DNA of 64,000 bases. Origin: Saccharopolyspora aridisoli. Lineage in GTDB: Bacteria > Actinomycetota > Actinomycetes > Mycobacteriales > Pseudonocardiaceae. Under the pieces are notes generated by a model that was not told the DNA's origin, made no database searches, and saw nothing but the letters and a program-made list of their open reading frames with translations. Shown piece after piece: positions 1-9,167 of this stretch. A program made the position numbers and the translations under genes. The stretch spans positions 1 to 64,000 of the forward strand of contig NZ_SMKV01000027.1 of assembly GCF_004348445.1 (NCBI RefSeq). Reading direction: 5' to 3'. Position 1 is the first letter of the stretch. Every line of letters starts with the position of its first letter.

Positions 1-1
1 G

Positions 2-166
2 GAGTGGGAGGCGGTTGACGGCGGGGTGGGGGACTGGTTGAGTTCGTGGCGTGTTGAAGCGCGCGTTCATCGGCCGACGGGGTCACATCGACCTGCACCG
101 CGTCGCCAGCGCGCTCTGTTCGTGTTCTTCGTGTTGATCGATCTCATCCGCTTCCCGGGTTGATCG
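2..166 (+). other. possible 3' end of an unidentified upstream gene
   Basis: This frame is open from the window edge to a TGA at 164-166 and would encode about 54 residues ending in a short hydrophobic stretch. Its third-position GC bias is only moderate and I recognise no family. It may be the tail of a gene starting outside the window, or chance. Nothing else is visible in 1-224 apart from the ribosome binding site of the next gene. Confidence 0.2.
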
Positions 167-224
167 CGGCGTCCTCGCACGCCTGCGCCCCGGGGTTCGC
201 TCACGATCTCCGAAGGACTTCCAC

Positions 225-662
225 GTGTTCGCCGTTCCGCCCAACACCCTTGCCGCGCCCGCTGACCTGAGCATCGCGCACCCGGCCCGCATCGCCCGCG
301 AGTTCGCCGCCGACCGCGAGTCCTGGGCGCACCTGCTGCGCTACGACGCCGAGGAGAGCTGGGCCGGGCTGCTCGCCCGCACCGACGCCTACGAGGCGTG
401 GCTGCTGAGCTGGCTGCCCGGCCAGCACACCGATCTGCACGACCACGGCGGCGCCACCGGTGCTTTCACCGTCGTGCAGGGAGATCTGACCGAACGGGTC
501 GCCCGGCCCGGGAACTCCGAGGTCCTGCACTCGCTGACCACCGGCCAGTCCCGGGTCTTCGGCCCGAACTACGCCCACCAGGTCAGCAACCTCGGCGTCG
601 ACCCGGCAGTGACCATCCACGTCTACCGCCCGCAGCGGGCGAACCGCACGATCCGCGGGTGA
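225..662 (+). CDS. cysteine dioxygenase family protein
   Basis: This 145-residue cupin is of the cysteine dioxygenase type I family, which oxidises L-cysteine to cysteine sulfinate using a mononuclear iron. The three-histidine iron site is visible: H72 and H74 in the run HTDLHDHGG and H118 in YAHQV. The GTG start at 225 follows GAAGGA at 212-217 with good spacing. The product is shorter than mammalian enzymes, as is usual for bacterial members. A thiol dioxygenase with another substrate (for example 3-mercaptopropionate) is possible. It stands alone upstream of a convergent flavin-oxidase-like gene whose stop lies 5 bases away. Confidence 0.85.
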   Translation: MFAVPPNTLAAPADLSIAHPARIAREFAADRESWAHLLRYDAEESWAGLLARTDAYEAWLLSWLPGQHTDLHDHGGATGAFTVVQGDLTERVARPGNSEVLHSLTTGQSRVFGPNYAHQVSNLGVDPAVTIHVYRPQRANRTIRG

Positions 663-667
663 TCCGC

Positions 668-1312
668 TCAGGGCCGCCGCAGAACGTGTTCGGGCACGGG
701 CAGTTCCGCGATCAGGTCCGCTGAAGGCACCGGTGTGCCCCAGCTCCGGTGCAGCGGGAGCACGCCGGCCCACACCTCGTTCGCCTCGACGTCCTCGGTG
801 TCGTCGCCCGGGTCGCCGGTGCGGATCTTCACCGCGGCCTCGGTGAGGTCCAGCGCCAGGACGGCGGTGGCGGCGAGCTCCTTCTTGTTGGGTCGGCGCG
901 CGTAGTCCCACGACCCCGGCGCGAGCTGCTCTGCGATCACCCGCAGTCCTTCCCACCGCTCGGCGGGGTCCTCGACGTGCCGGATGCGTCCGTGGACCAC
1001 CGCCGACCGGTAGTTGATCGAGTGGTGCATCATCGACCGCGAGTAGACGACGCCGTCCACGTTGGTCACCGACACGCACACCTCACCGGCATCCCGGAGG
1101 CTGCGCGCCCCGGTCGATCCGTGCAGGTAGAGCGTTTCGCCGCGACGCCCGTAGCCGGTGGGCAGCACGCGCGGCGAGCCGTCGACGACCACCGCCAGGT
1201 GGCAGACCAGCCCGGCGTCGAGGGTCGCGTGGAGATCGCTGCGTTCGGTGCGCGCCCGCTTGGCGCCTCGGCGGATGGTGGACCGTTCCGTGGGGGAGAG
1301 CTGTGAAGTCAC
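668..1312 (-). CDS. pyridoxamine 5'-phosphate oxidase family protein
   Basis: A protein of about 214 residues of the split-barrel PNPOx-like fold. Members bind FMN or F420, or act as small-molecule sensors. The core run VCHLAVVVDGSPRVLPTGYG and the later GARSLRDAGEVCVSVTNVDG match the family's N-terminal half. I chose the GTG at 1312 (VTSQLSPTERS); the frame stays open upstream to 1354 but would run into the operator. It is divergent from a MocR regulator, a pairing often seen in actinomycetes, so the regulator probably controls it. True pyridoxine oxidase activity is not shown. Confidence 0.8.
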   Translation of the reverse strand: MTSQLSPTERSTIRRGAKRARTERSDLHATLDAGLVCHLAVVVDGSPRVLPTGYGRRGETLYLHGSTGARSLRDAGEVCVSVTNVDGVVYSRSMMHHSINYRSAVVHGRIRHVEDPAERWEGLRVIAEQLAPGSWDYARRPNKKELAATAVLALDLTEAAVKIRTGDPGDDTEDVEANEVWAGVLPLHRSWGTPVPSADLIAELPVPEHVLRRP

Positions 1313-1334
1313 GTCACCAGCCTCACCTGAGAAG

Positions 1335-1353
1335 TGGCACCATCGAAGTGCCA
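1335..1353. promoter_or_regulatory. palindromic operator TGGCAC-N7-GTGCCA between divergent genes
   Basis: A perfect 6-bp inverted repeat with a 7-base spacer lies at 1335-1340 and 1348-1353, about 19 bases before the MocR start and 23 bases before the PNPOx-like start. A further half-site (TGCCAC) overlaps the MocR start codon region at 1373-1378. The position suits control of both divergent genes by the MocR protein, including autoregulation. That assignment is inferred. Confidence 0.6.
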
Positions 1354-1371
1354 ATCAGGGAGAATTCCGAA

Positions 1372-2790
1372 ATGCCACATGACGTGCCCGCGGCCAGCTC
1401 ACCGCTGCTGGAACTGGCCATCGACCTGCACCGTGACGGCGATCTGCCGCTCGCGGTGCAGCTGGCCGACGCGTTGCGGCACGCGGCCACCATCGGCCAG
1501 CTGCGCGGCGGCGACCGGTTGCCCTCGACACGCGCGCTGGCCCGCCACCTGGCCGTCAGCCGCACCGTGACGGCCGCTGCCTACGAGCAGCTGCACGCCG
1601 AAGGCTGGATCGTCGGGCGGCGCGGCTCGGGCACCTACGTCACCACCAGCCCGCCGGGGGCGCGCAGCGACGCCGTGCCGCCTCCGGTCCTGCAGCACCG
1701 GCACGCCGAACGTCCGATGATCGTCCTGGTTCCCGGGGTCCCGTGGGCCGACGGCATCGACCGCGCCATCTGGCGCCGGGCGTGGCGCGCCGCCGCCGAC
1801 ACCGCACCCGACCTGCGCCCGCAACGGGCTGGTCTGCTCAGCTACCGCGAGGCGGTCGTGGAACACCTGCTGCGACATCGGGGCCTGGTCGTCGGCGGCT
1901 GGACCCCGGAGAACGTGCTGGCCACCGGCGGCACGAGCACCGCGCTCGGTGAACTCGCCGCCGCCGTGCTGCCGCGCGGGGCGAAGGTCGCCGTCGAGGA
2001 ACCCGGCTACCAGCGCGCGGTCGGTGCGCTGAGAACAGCCGGCATGGAGGTCGTGCCCGCGCCGGTCGACCACTCCGGGCTCGTCGTCGACGACGTGCCG
2101 AGCGAGGTGGCGGCCGTCTACTGCTCACCGGCTCACCAGTTCCCGGTCGGCGGGAGGCTCCCGGCCGAACGACGCATCGCGCTCATCGAACGCGCTCGCT
2201 CCGAGGGCTGGCTGATCGTCGAGGACGACTACGACGGCGAACTCCGCTACGACGTCGCCCCGCTGCCGGTGCTGGCCTCGATGGCCCCGGACGTCGTCGT
2301 GCACCTGGGCACCACCAGCAAGATCCTCACCCCGACGCTCGGGGTCGGCTGGATGCTCGCCGCCGAGAAGATCACCACCGCCGTGCAGCGGCACCGGGAA
2401 CGCATCGGTGTCGGCCCGGCCGCCGCCGGGCAGCGCGTGCTGGTGGAACTCGCCCGCCACGGGGACCTCGGCAGGCACCTGCGCCGGCTGCGGCGGGAGC
2501 TCTCGCAGCGCCGCGCGATCGTCGTCGAGCGCCTCGCCGCCGAGGGGGTGAGCGTCTTCGGTGACCGCGCGGGCGCCCACGTCGTGCTCCCGCTGCCGGA
2601 CGCCGAGACCGAGCAGCGCGTCGTCGACGAGGCAGCGGAACGAGGAATCGTGCTGGACGGGCTGCGACGTCACCACGACGGTCCGCAGCGGTGGCACGGA
2701 CTTGCCCTCGGCTACGCCGCCTGCACCCGCGATGAGCTCGGAGTCGCGCTGCCGGTCGTGGCGCGGTTGTGCCGGCGAACCGGCGCGTGA
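1372..2790 (+). CDS. MocR-type (GntR/aminotransferase) transcriptional regulator
   Basis: A 472-residue regulator with an N-terminal GntR winged helix (about residues 15-85, including [19 protein letters not shown]) fused to a fold-I aminotransferase domain. The PLP-binding lysine is K317 in [15 protein letters not shown], and the [12 protein letters not shown] and VEDDYDGE motifs are present. Length is normal for MocR/PdxR. The ATG at 1372 follows GGGAG at 1358-1362; an upstream in-frame extension would cross the operator. The family usually senses PLP or an amino acid adduct and regulates a divergent neighbour, here the PNPOx-like gene. Confidence 0.9.
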   Translation: MPHDVPAASSPLLELAIDLHRDGDLPLAVQLADALRHAATIGQLRGGDRLPSTRALARHLAVSRTVTAAAYEQLHAEGWIVGRRGSGTYVTTSPPGARSDAVPPPVLQHRHAERPMIVLVPGVPWADGIDRAIWRRAWRAAADTAPDLRPQRAGLLSYREAVVEHLLRHRGLVVGGWTPENVLATGGTSTALGELAAAVLPRGAKVAVEEPGYQRAVGALRTAGMEVVPAPVDHSGLVVDDVPSEVAAVYCSPAHQFPVGGRLPAERRIALIERARSEGWLIVEDDYDGELRYDVAPLPVLASMAPDVVVHLGTTSKILTPTLGVGWMLAAEKITTAVQRHRERIGVGPAAAGQRVLVELARHGDLGRHLRRLRRELSQRRAIVVERLAAEGVSVFGDRAGAHVVLPLPDAETEQRVVDEAAERGIVLDGLRRHHDGPQRWHGLALGYAACTRDELGVALPVVARLCRRTGA

Positions 2791-2858
2791 CCGCATCGTG
2801 TCGCAGGCGGAAGGGCTTCGTAGAACGACGCCTGCTCGCGCGAGGTATGGTCCGGCGC

Positions 2859-3950
2859 ATGACTTCGCGCAAGACCCGGGTGGCCGTCGTCTTCGGCGGG
2901 CGCAGCACCGAGCACGGCATCTCCTGCGTGTCCGGCGGTAGCGTGCTCGCCCACCTGGACCAGGACCGTTTCGAGATGGTGCCGGTCGGCATCACCCAGG
3001 AAGGCGCCTGGGTGCTCGGCACCGACGACCCGAAGCAGCTGGAGATCCGGGACCGCAAGGAACCCCAGGTCGTCTCCGGCACCGCGCTGGCCCTCCCGGG
3101 TGACCCGACCCGCCAGGAACTGGTGCTGCTCGAACCGGAGAAGGGCGGTGAAGTCCTCTCCGGTGTCGACGTCGTGTTCCCGGTGCTGCACGGCGCCTTC
3201 GGCGAGGACGGCACCATCCAGGGCCTGCTGGAGATGGCGGACGTGCCCTACGTGGGTCCGGGCGTGCTCTCCAGCGCGGTGTCGATGGACAAGGAGTACA
3301 CCAAGAAGCTGCTCGCGGCCGAAGGCATCGAGGTCGGCACCTACGAGGTGCTGCGCAGGGGCCAGGAGACGCTGACCGAGGCGCAGCGCGACCGGCTCAC
3401 CTTGCCGGTGTTCGTCAAGCCCGCGCGCGCCGGTTCGTCGCTGGGCATCACCAAGGTCACCGACTGGGCCGACCTGGACGACGCGATCGCCGAAGCCCGT
3501 CGCACGGACCCGAAGGTCATCATCGAGACCGGTGTGGTCGGACGCGAGATCGAGTGCGGCGTCTTGGAGTTCCCCGACGGCCGCGTCGAGGCGTCGCAGC
3601 CCGCCGAGCTGCGGGTCACTGGTGAGAGCGACTGGTACGACTACGAGTCGAAGTACCTCGACGACGTCACCGAGTTCGACCTGCCCGCCAAGATCAGCGA
3701 CGAGCACACCGCCGAGCTGCGCGACATGGCGGTGCGCGCCTTCGCTGCGCTGGAGTGCCAGGGGCTCGCCCGCGTCGACTTCTTCCTGTCCGACGAAGGC
3801 GAGCTGATCATCAACGAGGTCAACACGATGCCGGGCTTCACCCCGATCTCGCTGTACCCGCGGATGTGGGCGCACAGCGGCATCGACTACCCGGCGCTGC
3901 TGACCACGCTGGTCGACACGGCGCTGGCGCGCGGCACCGGCCTGCGCTGA
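2859..3950 (+). CDS. ddl: D-alanine--D-alanine ligase
   Basis: A 363-residue ATP-grasp enzyme that joins two D-alanines for the peptidoglycan stem peptide in the cytoplasm. It shows the N-terminal [16 protein letters not shown] loop, [12 protein letters not shown], the [16 protein letters not shown] substrate loop and the metal-binding [17 protein letters not shown] near the C-terminus. The ATG at 2859 was chosen because homology begins at [13 protein letters not shown]. Its position next to DUF3515 and thiL matches ddlA of mycobacteria. A strong terminator follows. Confidence 0.97.
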   Translation: MTSRKTRVAVVFGGRSTEHGISCVSGGSVLAHLDQDRFEMVPVGITQEGAWVLGTDDPKQLEIRDRKEPQVVSGTALALPGDPTRQELVLLEPEKGGEVLSGVDVVFPVLHGAFGEDGTIQGLLEMADVPYVGPGVLSSAVSMDKEYTKKLLAAEGIEVGTYEVLRRGQETLTEAQRDRLTLPVFVKPARAGSSLGITKVTDWADLDDAIAEARRTDPKVIIETGVVGREIECGVLEFPDGRVEASQPAELRVTGESDWYDYESKYLDDVTEFDLPAKISDEHTAELRDMAVRAFAALECQGLARVDFFLSDEGELIINEVNTMPGFTPISLYPRMWAHSGIDYPALLTTLVDTALARGTGLR

Positions 3951-3959
3951 CGCGAAGAA

Positions 3960-3987
3960 GCCGTCCCCCACATCGTTGGGGGACGGC
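3960..3987. terminator. bidirectional hairpin terminator after ddl
   Basis: An 11-bp perfect stem, GCCGTCCCCCA at 3960-3970 and TGGGGGACGGC at 3977-3987, encloses a 6-base loop. It begins 10 bases after the ddl stop and lies between convergent genes, so it may serve both. The tail is CTCCTC rather than a pure T run, as is common in actinomycetes. Confidence 0.85.
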
Positions 3988-4088
3988 CTCCTCACGACTC
4001 GGGCTGGTCCCGGTTGTGCCCGACCTGCTCGCACCGCTCAGGTCCTGCCACCCGCACCGCCAAGCAGAACGACCAACCCGGAGGGCTC

Positions 4089-4679
4089 CTACGGGAAGAC
4101 GGGCTGCTTCGGGAGTTTTCCGCCGATCAGCTTCGACAGGTCCTGCAACGGGCCCGTTCCTGTGGCGGCCGGGGCGCTCAGCGCCACGTAGACCGGCCGG
4201 TCCACGGCCAGCCACGAGGAATCGCCGCCCTGGTTGATCTGCAACCAGCTGACCCCGGACACGTCCATCAGCTGCGAGGTCGGGGTCAGCTCGGCGGGCG
4301 CGCCGATGCCGCAGCGCACGGTCACCGGGTCGTGCTCGGCGTCGCCCCAGGCGACGGTCGCGGCCGGTGCGGGCTGGGCCAGCGGCCTGCGCGGCACCTG
4401 GGCACCACCGATCGACAGCTGCGCGGGCAGGGCGGACATCACCGCCGAGCACTCCGGGGACTGCGCCTCGGGTGCCGGGATGGGTGCCGCTGCCAGCGGA
4501 CCCGTGCGCCTGGCAGCTTCGGCGGCCGCGATCTCCTGCCGGAGCCGGTGCTCGCCGTACCAGCCGTAGGCACCGACACCGGCCACGCCCACGGCCAACA
4601 GCACGCCGAGCGCGATCGCGATGATCAGAACCGGCCTGGGAACGCCGGAATCCTCGTGCTCAACCACGCCGCCCATCAC
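4089..4679 (-). CDS. DUF3515 family membrane-anchored protein
   Basis: A 196-residue protein with one N-terminal membrane helix (about residues 15-40, VLIIAIALGVLLAVGVAGVGAYGW is its core) followed by a short coiled segment and an extracytoplasmic domain. That domain has two cysteines, in SPECSAVM and VRCGIG, that could pair. It matches the actinobacterial DUF3515 family, found next to ddl and thiL in mycobacteria too. Function is unknown; the location suggests envelope work. It starts with GTG then ATG, so the first or second codon may be used. Confidence 0.85.
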   Translation of the reverse strand: MMGGVVEHEDSGVPRPVLIIAIALGVLLAVGVAGVGAYGWYGEHRLRQEIAAAEAARRTGPLAAAPIPAPEAQSPECSAVMSALPAQLSIGGAQVPRRPLAQPAPAATVAWGDAEHDPVTVRCGIGAPAELTPTSQLMDVSGVSWLQINQGGDSSWLAVDRPVYVALSAPAATGTGPLQDLSKLIGGKLPKQPVFP

Positions 4680-4715
4680 AGCACCACGCCGGGACCCGGC
4701 CGGAACAGGGGTTCC

Positions 4716-4949
4716 TCAGAGGTGGACCACCGGACAGGTCAGCGTGCGCGTGATGCCCTCGACGTTCTGGATCTTCGCGACGACCATCTTGCCGAGCAGG
4801 TCGACGTTCTCGGCCTCGGCGCGCACGATGACGTCGTAGGGACCGGTGACGTCCTCGGCGCTGATAACACCTTCGGACCCTGCAATCTCGCCGGCGACGG
4901 CGGCTGCTTTGCCGACCTCTGTCTGGATGAGGATGTATGCCTGTACCAC
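4716..4949 (-). CDS. stand-alone Lrp/AsnC ligand-binding (RAM) domain protein
   Basis: A 77-residue protein consisting only of the Lrp/AsnC effector-binding alpha-beta domain, with no helix-turn-helix. The fold's marks are the beta strand QAYILIQTEVG, the central GPYDVIVRAEA and the closing GITRTLTCPVVHL. The GTG start at 4949 has an AAGGGG site upstream. Stand-alone RAM proteins can form rings with full-length regulators or bind amino acids. It is divergent from thiL, as in other actinobacteria. Confidence 0.9.
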   Translation of the reverse strand: MVQAYILIQTEVGKAAAVAGEIAGSEGVISAEDVTGPYDVIVRAEAENVDLLGKMVVAKIQNVEGITRTLTCPVVHL

Positions 4950-5046
4950 GGCGTGCCCCTTCGTCTAGCCCATGTGCTCGGGGTAGGAAACTGGCAGAAA
5001 GCTACCCCATCTGACCGAGCTAATGCTCAAGGAAGGAAGGTCCCAG

Positions 5047-6012
5047 TTGGGTCCTGACTCGTCCCAGGAACCACAGACCATTTCCCAGGTGGGTGAGTTC
5101 GATCTCATCGATCGAGTGACAACTGGTCGTCAACAGTCGCCGGGCACGCTTCTCGGCCCGGGTGACGACGCCGCGGTGCTGGCCGCTCCCGACGGTCGCG
5201 TGGTGGCCAGCACCGATGTGCTGGTGGAACATGTCCACTTCCGCTTCGACTGGTCCACACCGCACCAGGTGGGCCGCAAAGCGGCCGCGGTGAACCTCTC
5301 CGACATCAACGCCATGGGCGCGGTGCCCACGGGTCTGCTGGTCGGTCTCGGATGCCCGCCCGACACGCCCGCGTCCGTGGTCGACGAGCTCGCGGACGGC
5401 CTGTGGGAAGAGGCACAGCAGGCCGGGATCGGGATCGTCGGCGGCGACATGGTGTCGTCACCGTCACTGACGATCTCGATCACAGCCCTCGGCGACTTGC
5501 AGGGCAGGGAACCCGTCACCCGCTCCGGTGCGCGTCCGGGTGACGTCGTCGCGGTGGCAGGCAGGCTCGGCTGGTCGGCGGCCGGGTTAGCCGTCCTGGG
5601 GCGCGGATTCCGCTCCCCGGTCGCCGTCGTCGGCGCGCACCGCGTGCCCGAACCGCCCTACGGCGCCGGACCGCAGGCCGCCGTCGCCGGTGCCACGTCC
5701 ATGGTGGACACCTCCGACGGTCTGCTGGCCGACCTGGGCCACATCGCGACCGCTTCGAGGGTCGCCGTCGACCTCCGCCTCGAGCAGGTCGAGATCCCGC
5801 AGCGGCTCACCGAGGTCGCCTCGGCCCTGGGGGCCGATGCCCGGCACTGGGTGCTCACCGGAGGCGAGGACCAGGCCCTGATCGCGACCTTCCCCGCCAA
5901 CCGCCCGCTGCCCCCGGACTTCCGCGAGATCGGCGTGGTCGCGGAAGGCTCGGGCGTGACCATCGACGGCAAGGACTACGAAGGCCCCACCGGCTGGGAG
6001 CACTGGCGGTAG
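5047..6012 (+). CDS. thiL: thiamine-monophosphate kinase
   Basis: This enzyme phosphorylates thiamine monophosphate to the active diphosphate. The ATP/Mg-binding motif LLGPGDDAAVLAA, the STDVLVEHVHF strand, GIVGGDMV and the DTSDGLLADLGH segment are typical of ThiL, and the length (about 320 residues) is normal. A TTG at 5047 follows GGAAGG at 5035-5040 with 6-base spacing. The in-frame ATG at 5023 lacks a clear site but would add only 8 residues, so it cannot be excluded. A hairpin terminator follows. Confidence 0.93.
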   Translation: MGPDSSQEPQTISQVGEFDLIDRVTTGRQQSPGTLLGPGDDAAVLAAPDGRVVASTDVLVEHVHFRFDWSTPHQVGRKAAAVNLSDINAMGAVPTGLLVGLGCPPDTPASVVDELADGLWEEAQQAGIGIVGGDMVSSPSLTISITALGDLQGREPVTRSGARPGDVVAVAGRLGWSAAGLAVLGRGFRSPVAVVGAHRVPEPPYGAGPQAAVAGATSMVDTSDGLLADLGHIATASRVAVDLRLEQVEIPQRLTEVASALGADARHWVLTGGEDQALIATFPANRPLPPDFREIGVVAEGSGVTIDGKDYEGPTGWEHWR

Positions 6013-6023
6013 GAGTGGCAGAG

Positions 6024-6056
6024 GAGGACGCCCCCGGATGAACCAGGGGCGTCCTC
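6024..6056. terminator. hairpin terminator between thiL and MFS gene
   Basis: An 11-bp perfect stem, GAGGACGCCCC at 6024-6034 and GGGGCGTCCTC at 6046-6056, has an 11-base loop. It lies between convergent genes and probably ends both transcripts. Confidence 0.85.
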
Positions 6057-6077
6057 GAATGTGGTGGGTTCCGGCGG

Positions 6078-7409
6078 TCAGCTCGCCGGGGCCGGCGCGG
6101 GGGCGTTCTGCATCAGCGGCTTCCTCGCGGTCTCCTTCATGAGCAGGATCGGCACCAGGGCGACCAGTGCCGCGCCCATCAGGTAGAAGGCGGGGAAGTA
6201 GCTGTTGCCGGTGTTGGTCACGACGGCGTCGTTGACCAGTGGCGCAGTGCCACCGAAGACGGCAGTGGAGATGTTGTAGCCGACCGAGAAGGCCGCGTAG
6301 CGGACCTTGGTCGGGAACATCGCCGGCAGCGTCGCGGCCAGCGGCCCGATCAGCTGCACGTGACCGACGGCCAGCAGCGCCAGACCGAGGACGGTGGTCA
6401 GCACCGTTCCCTGGCCGATCAGCCAGAACGCGGGGACCGGCAGCACCAGGAAGCAGATGGCCGCTGAGATGAACAGCGGTTTCCGGCCGATGCGGTCCGA
6501 CAGCGCGCCGATGGGCGTGATGATGACCATCATGAACGCGACCGTCAGCAGCAGCGGGACCAGCACCTGGTGCTCCTGCCCGTCGGGCACGTTGAGCGTG
6601 TCCGAGAGGTAGGTCTCCATGTAGGTCAGGATCGTGTAGTTGGCGACGTTGATCAGGACCACGATGCCCATGAGGATCAGCAGCTGGCGCCACCACTCGC
6701 GGACGAGGTCCCGCAGCGGGGACTTGGCGACCTGGTGGGTGTTCTCCAGCTGCTTGAACGCCGGGGTGTCCTCCAGCTTGGACCGCAAGTACAGACCAAC
6801 ACCGCCCAGCGGGCCGGCGATCAGGAAAGGAATGCGCCAGCCCCACGTTTCCATGGAAGTGCTGTCCAGCGTGAGGATCAGGATGGTCGGCACCAGCGCG
6901 CCGAGTCCGAAGCCGACGAGAGTGCCGAATTCAAGCCAACTGCCCCAGAAGCCGCGCTTGCGGTCGGGGGCGTACTCGGCGATGTAGGTCGCCGCGCCTC
7001 CGTATTCGCCACCGGTGGAGAAGCCCTGCAACAGCCGGCACAGCAGCAACAGCATCGGCGCGAAGATGCCGATGGCGCCGTAGGTCGGCAGCACGCCGAT
7101 GGCGAACGTCGAGCCCGACATCAGCAGAATCGTCACCGCGAGGACCTTCTGCCTGCCGATCCGGTCGCCGAGCGGGCCGAAGAACAGGCTGCCCAGCGGG
7201 CGGAACAGGAAGGAGATGGCGAAGACGCCGAACGCGGAGACGGTCTCCCACGGACCGGGGAAGAACTGGTGGCCGACATATGCGGCCACATACGCGTAGA
7301 CGCCGAAGTCGTACCACTCCGTGCAGTTACCGATTGCGGCTGCGCCGACCGCTCGACGCAGCAACGACTTCTGCTCGGCCTCTGATTCGGCGGTTTCCTG
7401 AGAAGTCAT
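6078..7409 (-). CDS. MHS-family MFS transporter (ProP/ShiA-like)
   Basis: A 443-residue major facilitator protein with about 12 membrane helices. The N-terminal GNCTEWYDFGVYAYVA run is the hallmark of the metabolite:H+ symporter family, whose members import proline, betaine, citrate, shikimate or other small acids. The conserved loop between helices 2 and 3 reads RPLGSLFFGPLGDRIGR. The ATG at 7409 was chosen because GGAGGTG sits just upstream; the frame remains open to 7553 but that extension has no family similarity. Substrate cannot be read from the sequence. It is a single-gene unit ending at the terminator shared with thiL. Confidence 0.88.
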   Translation of the reverse strand: MTSQETAESEAEQKSLLRRAVGAAAIGNCTEWYDFGVYAYVAAYVGHQFFPGPWETVSAFGVFAISFLFRPLGSLFFGPLGDRIGRQKVLAVTILLMSGSTFAIGVLPTYGAIGIFAPMLLLLCRLLQGFSTGGEYGGAATYIAEYAPDRKRGFWGSWLEFGTLVGFGLGALVPTILILTLDSTSMETWGWRIPFLIAGPLGGVGLYLRSKLEDTPAFKQLENTHQVAKSPLRDLVREWWRQLLILMGIVVLINVANYTILTYMETYLSDTLNVPDGQEHQVLVPLLLTVAFMMVIITPIGALSDRIGRKPLFISAAICFLVLPVPAFWLIGQGTVLTTVLGLALLAVGHVQLIGPLAATLPAMFPTKVRYAAFSVGYNISTAVFGGTAPLVNDAVVTNTGNSYFPAFYLMGAALVALVPILLMKETARKPLMQNAPAPAPAS

Positions 7410-7438
7410 GAGATGCGGCCCACCTCCGGGTGTTGTCT

Positions 7439-7450
7439 CCACGGCCGTGG
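7439..7450. promoter_or_regulatory. 12-bp palindrome CCACGGCCGTGG upstream of the MFS gene
   Basis: A perfect 12-bp palindrome lies 30 bases upstream of the MFS start. The position is right for an operator, but no regulator gene is adjacent. The rest of 7410-7768 shows no clear feature and must hold the divergent promoters of the MFS gene and ung. Confidence 0.35.
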
Positions 7451-7768
7451 TCGATTTGGAACTTCGCCAGAACCTAGCCGAGCGGCCAGGGGGAGGCCAC
7501 CAAAAGCGCGACATCGAGCATTCCCACGTTATTTGCTTTATGCGCCACCGCACGTTCGAAGTCCCGAAAACCGCTCCCGGAGCGTCACTGAGCTGACAAG
7601 TGCGTTTCCGCGATGACGGGCGAAAATGGCACTTTCGGAGTAGCCCCGATTACGCGTGCGGGCGAGCTCGCGATCGTCGTTACGTCATCGGTATGTGACC
7701 TGCGACACTAGCGAGTGGTTGTGGGGTTGTGCGCAAGGCCGTTGATGTCGATCGCTAACCTGCTCGGC

Positions 7769-8443
7769 ATGGCAGCACGTCCCCTGCACGAAACCGTTGA
7801 AGCCGGCTGGGCGGAGGCGCTCGCTCCGGTCGCGGATCAGATCGCGGCGATGGGCGCCTTCCTGCGTTCCGAGGTCGCCGAAGGCCGCACCTACCTGCCT
7901 GCTCCGGAGAACGTGCTGCGCGCCTTCCAGCAGCCGTTCCACGACGTGCGCGTGCTCATCGTCGGCCAGGACCCGTACCCCACGCCCGGTCATCCGGTGG
8001 GGCTGAGCTTCTCGGTCGCCGAGGGCGTCGCGCCACCGCGCAGCCTGGTCAACATCTTCCGCGAGTACAGCGAAGACCTCGGACACCCGAAGCCTTCCGG
8101 CGGGGACCTCACGCCGTGGACCGAACGCGGCGTGCTGCTGCTCAACCGCGCTCTCACGGTCAGCCCCGGCAAGCCCGGCTCGCACCGGGGCAAGGGCTGG
8201 GAGCAGGTCACCGCGCAGGCGATCAAGGCCCTGGCCGCTCGCGACGAACCGCTGGTGGCGATCCTGTGGGGACGCGACGCTCGCGACCTGCGACCGCTGA
8301 TGCCCGGTGTGGAGTGCGTCGAATCTCCCCACCCGAGCCCGATGTCGGCCGATCGCGGGTTCTTCGGATCGAAGCCCTTCAGCCGGGCCAACGAGATCCT
8401 CCAGCGCAAGGGCTGGGAGCCCATCGACTGGAAGCTGCCCTGA
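7769..8443 (+). CDS. ung: uracil-DNA glycosylase
   Basis: A 224-residue family 1 uracil-DNA glycosylase that removes uracil from DNA to start base excision repair. The water-activating motif [13 protein letters not shown] places the catalytic aspartate at about D68. The second motif [20 protein letters not shown] places the catalytic histidine at about H188. The ATG at 7769 gives the family's usual length; an in-frame ATG at 7745 is an alternative with no better binding site. It lies next to rpmB, as in mycobacteria. Confidence 0.95.
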   Translation: MAARPLHETVEAGWAEALAPVADQIAAMGAFLRSEVAEGRTYLPAPENVLRAFQQPFHDVRVLIVGQDPYPTPGHPVGLSFSVAEGVAPPRSLVNIFREYSEDLGHPKPSGGDLTPWTERGVLLLNRALTVSPGKPGSHRGKGWEQVTAQAIKALAARDEPLVAILWGRDARDLRPLMPGVECVESPHPSPMSADRGFFGSKPFSRANEILQRKGWEPIDWKLP

Positions 8444-8496
8444 GCTTCGGAAGCCGTCAGTGGTCATGCCGCTCCGCGGCGCCGGAGCGGAAATTT

Positions 8497-8616
8497 CATG
8501 GCCACTGCGCGGCGCTACGGCTGTCCTCCGCAGAGGACGTCTGAGGACCCGCGGCGGTGCGGGTCGGGAGGCGAGGCGCGGACGAAGCGCCTGCGGCGCT
8601 TGCCCGACGTGCTCGC
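8497..8616. repeat. diverged intergenic repeat, copy A
   Basis: This stretch shares long blocks with 31425-31545: the words CCACTGCGCGGCG, GTCCTC, GACGTCT, GGTGCGGGT and GCTTGCC-GACGTG occur in the same order. The opening word also has an imperfect upstream echo at 8461-8480. It sits between convergent ung and rpmB and has no convincing reading frame. It may belong to a dispersed non-coding family of this genome. Confidence 0.6.
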
Positions 8617-8637
8617 TCCCTGGCCCTCAACAGCAGA

Positions 8638-8666
8638 AAGCCCCGAGGACAACCACCTCGGGGCTT
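8638..8666 (-). terminator. rpmB terminator
   Basis: The perfect 11-bp stem AAGCCCCGAGG (8638-8648) with CCTCGGGGCTT (8656-8666) and a 7-base loop lies 18 bases after the rpmB stop. Read on the minus strand it is followed by TTTC. It may also stop ung transcripts. Confidence 0.85.
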
Positions 8667-8684
8667 CTAGCTGAGAACATTTCC

Positions 8685-8876
8685 TCAGCCGCGGGCGACC
8701 TTGCCTGCCTTCATGCAGGAGGTGCACACGTTCATGCGCTTGCGCTGGGACAGACCGATCTTGGCGTGCACGGTCTGAATGTTCGGGTTCCACCGGCGCT
8801 TGGTCTTCCGGTGGGAGTGCGAGACCGAGTTGCCGAAGCCTGGTCCCTTGCCACAGACGTCGCAGACGGCAGCCAC
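8685..8876 (-). CDS. rpmB: 50S ribosomal protein L28, zinc-binding form
   Basis: A 63-residue L28 of the large ribosomal subunit. Two CxxC pairs (C5/C8 and C51/C54) mark the zinc-binding form; many actinobacteria also carry a cysteine-free paralogue used in zinc starvation. The GTG at 8876 gives [11 protein letters not shown] and has AAGGGG (8885-8890) at 8-base spacing. The other in-frame GTG at 8885 overlaps that site and would leave no room for ribosome binding, so the shorter form is preferred. Expressed divergently from the DAK2 kinase gene. Confidence 0.95.
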   Translation of the reverse strand: MAAVCDVCGKGPGFGNSVSHSHRKTKRRWNPNIQTVHAKIGLSQRKRMNVCTSCMKAGKVARG

Positions 8877-9167
8877 GTCAGACACCCCTTACTTTGCTTG
8901 ACGGTTACAGCGATGAGAGCTCCGCTGTCGTGCCACGCCGAATCGGAGAGGCATTTCGGGAGCGCTTCCTGCTCACCGCCGTGCGGCGGACTGAGCCCGG
9001 AGAACCCGGTCGCCCGGGGTCATCGCCACCCTGGGACCCGATGAGTCTAGCCCACGGCACCCGGCTGCTCCCGCGCCGGGGGCCGATGTGCGGCGGAGCA
9101 CCGTGAGGGCGCCGCCTGCGGATAGTCTCGGCTGCGACCGATCCTAACGTGCGTGGGAGGTTCCCGG

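Noticed and set aside
7410-7640. Small plus-strand frames upstream of ung that might encode a short protein
   Set aside because: They lack ribosome binding sites and coding bias and overlap the promoter region of the divergent MFS gene.
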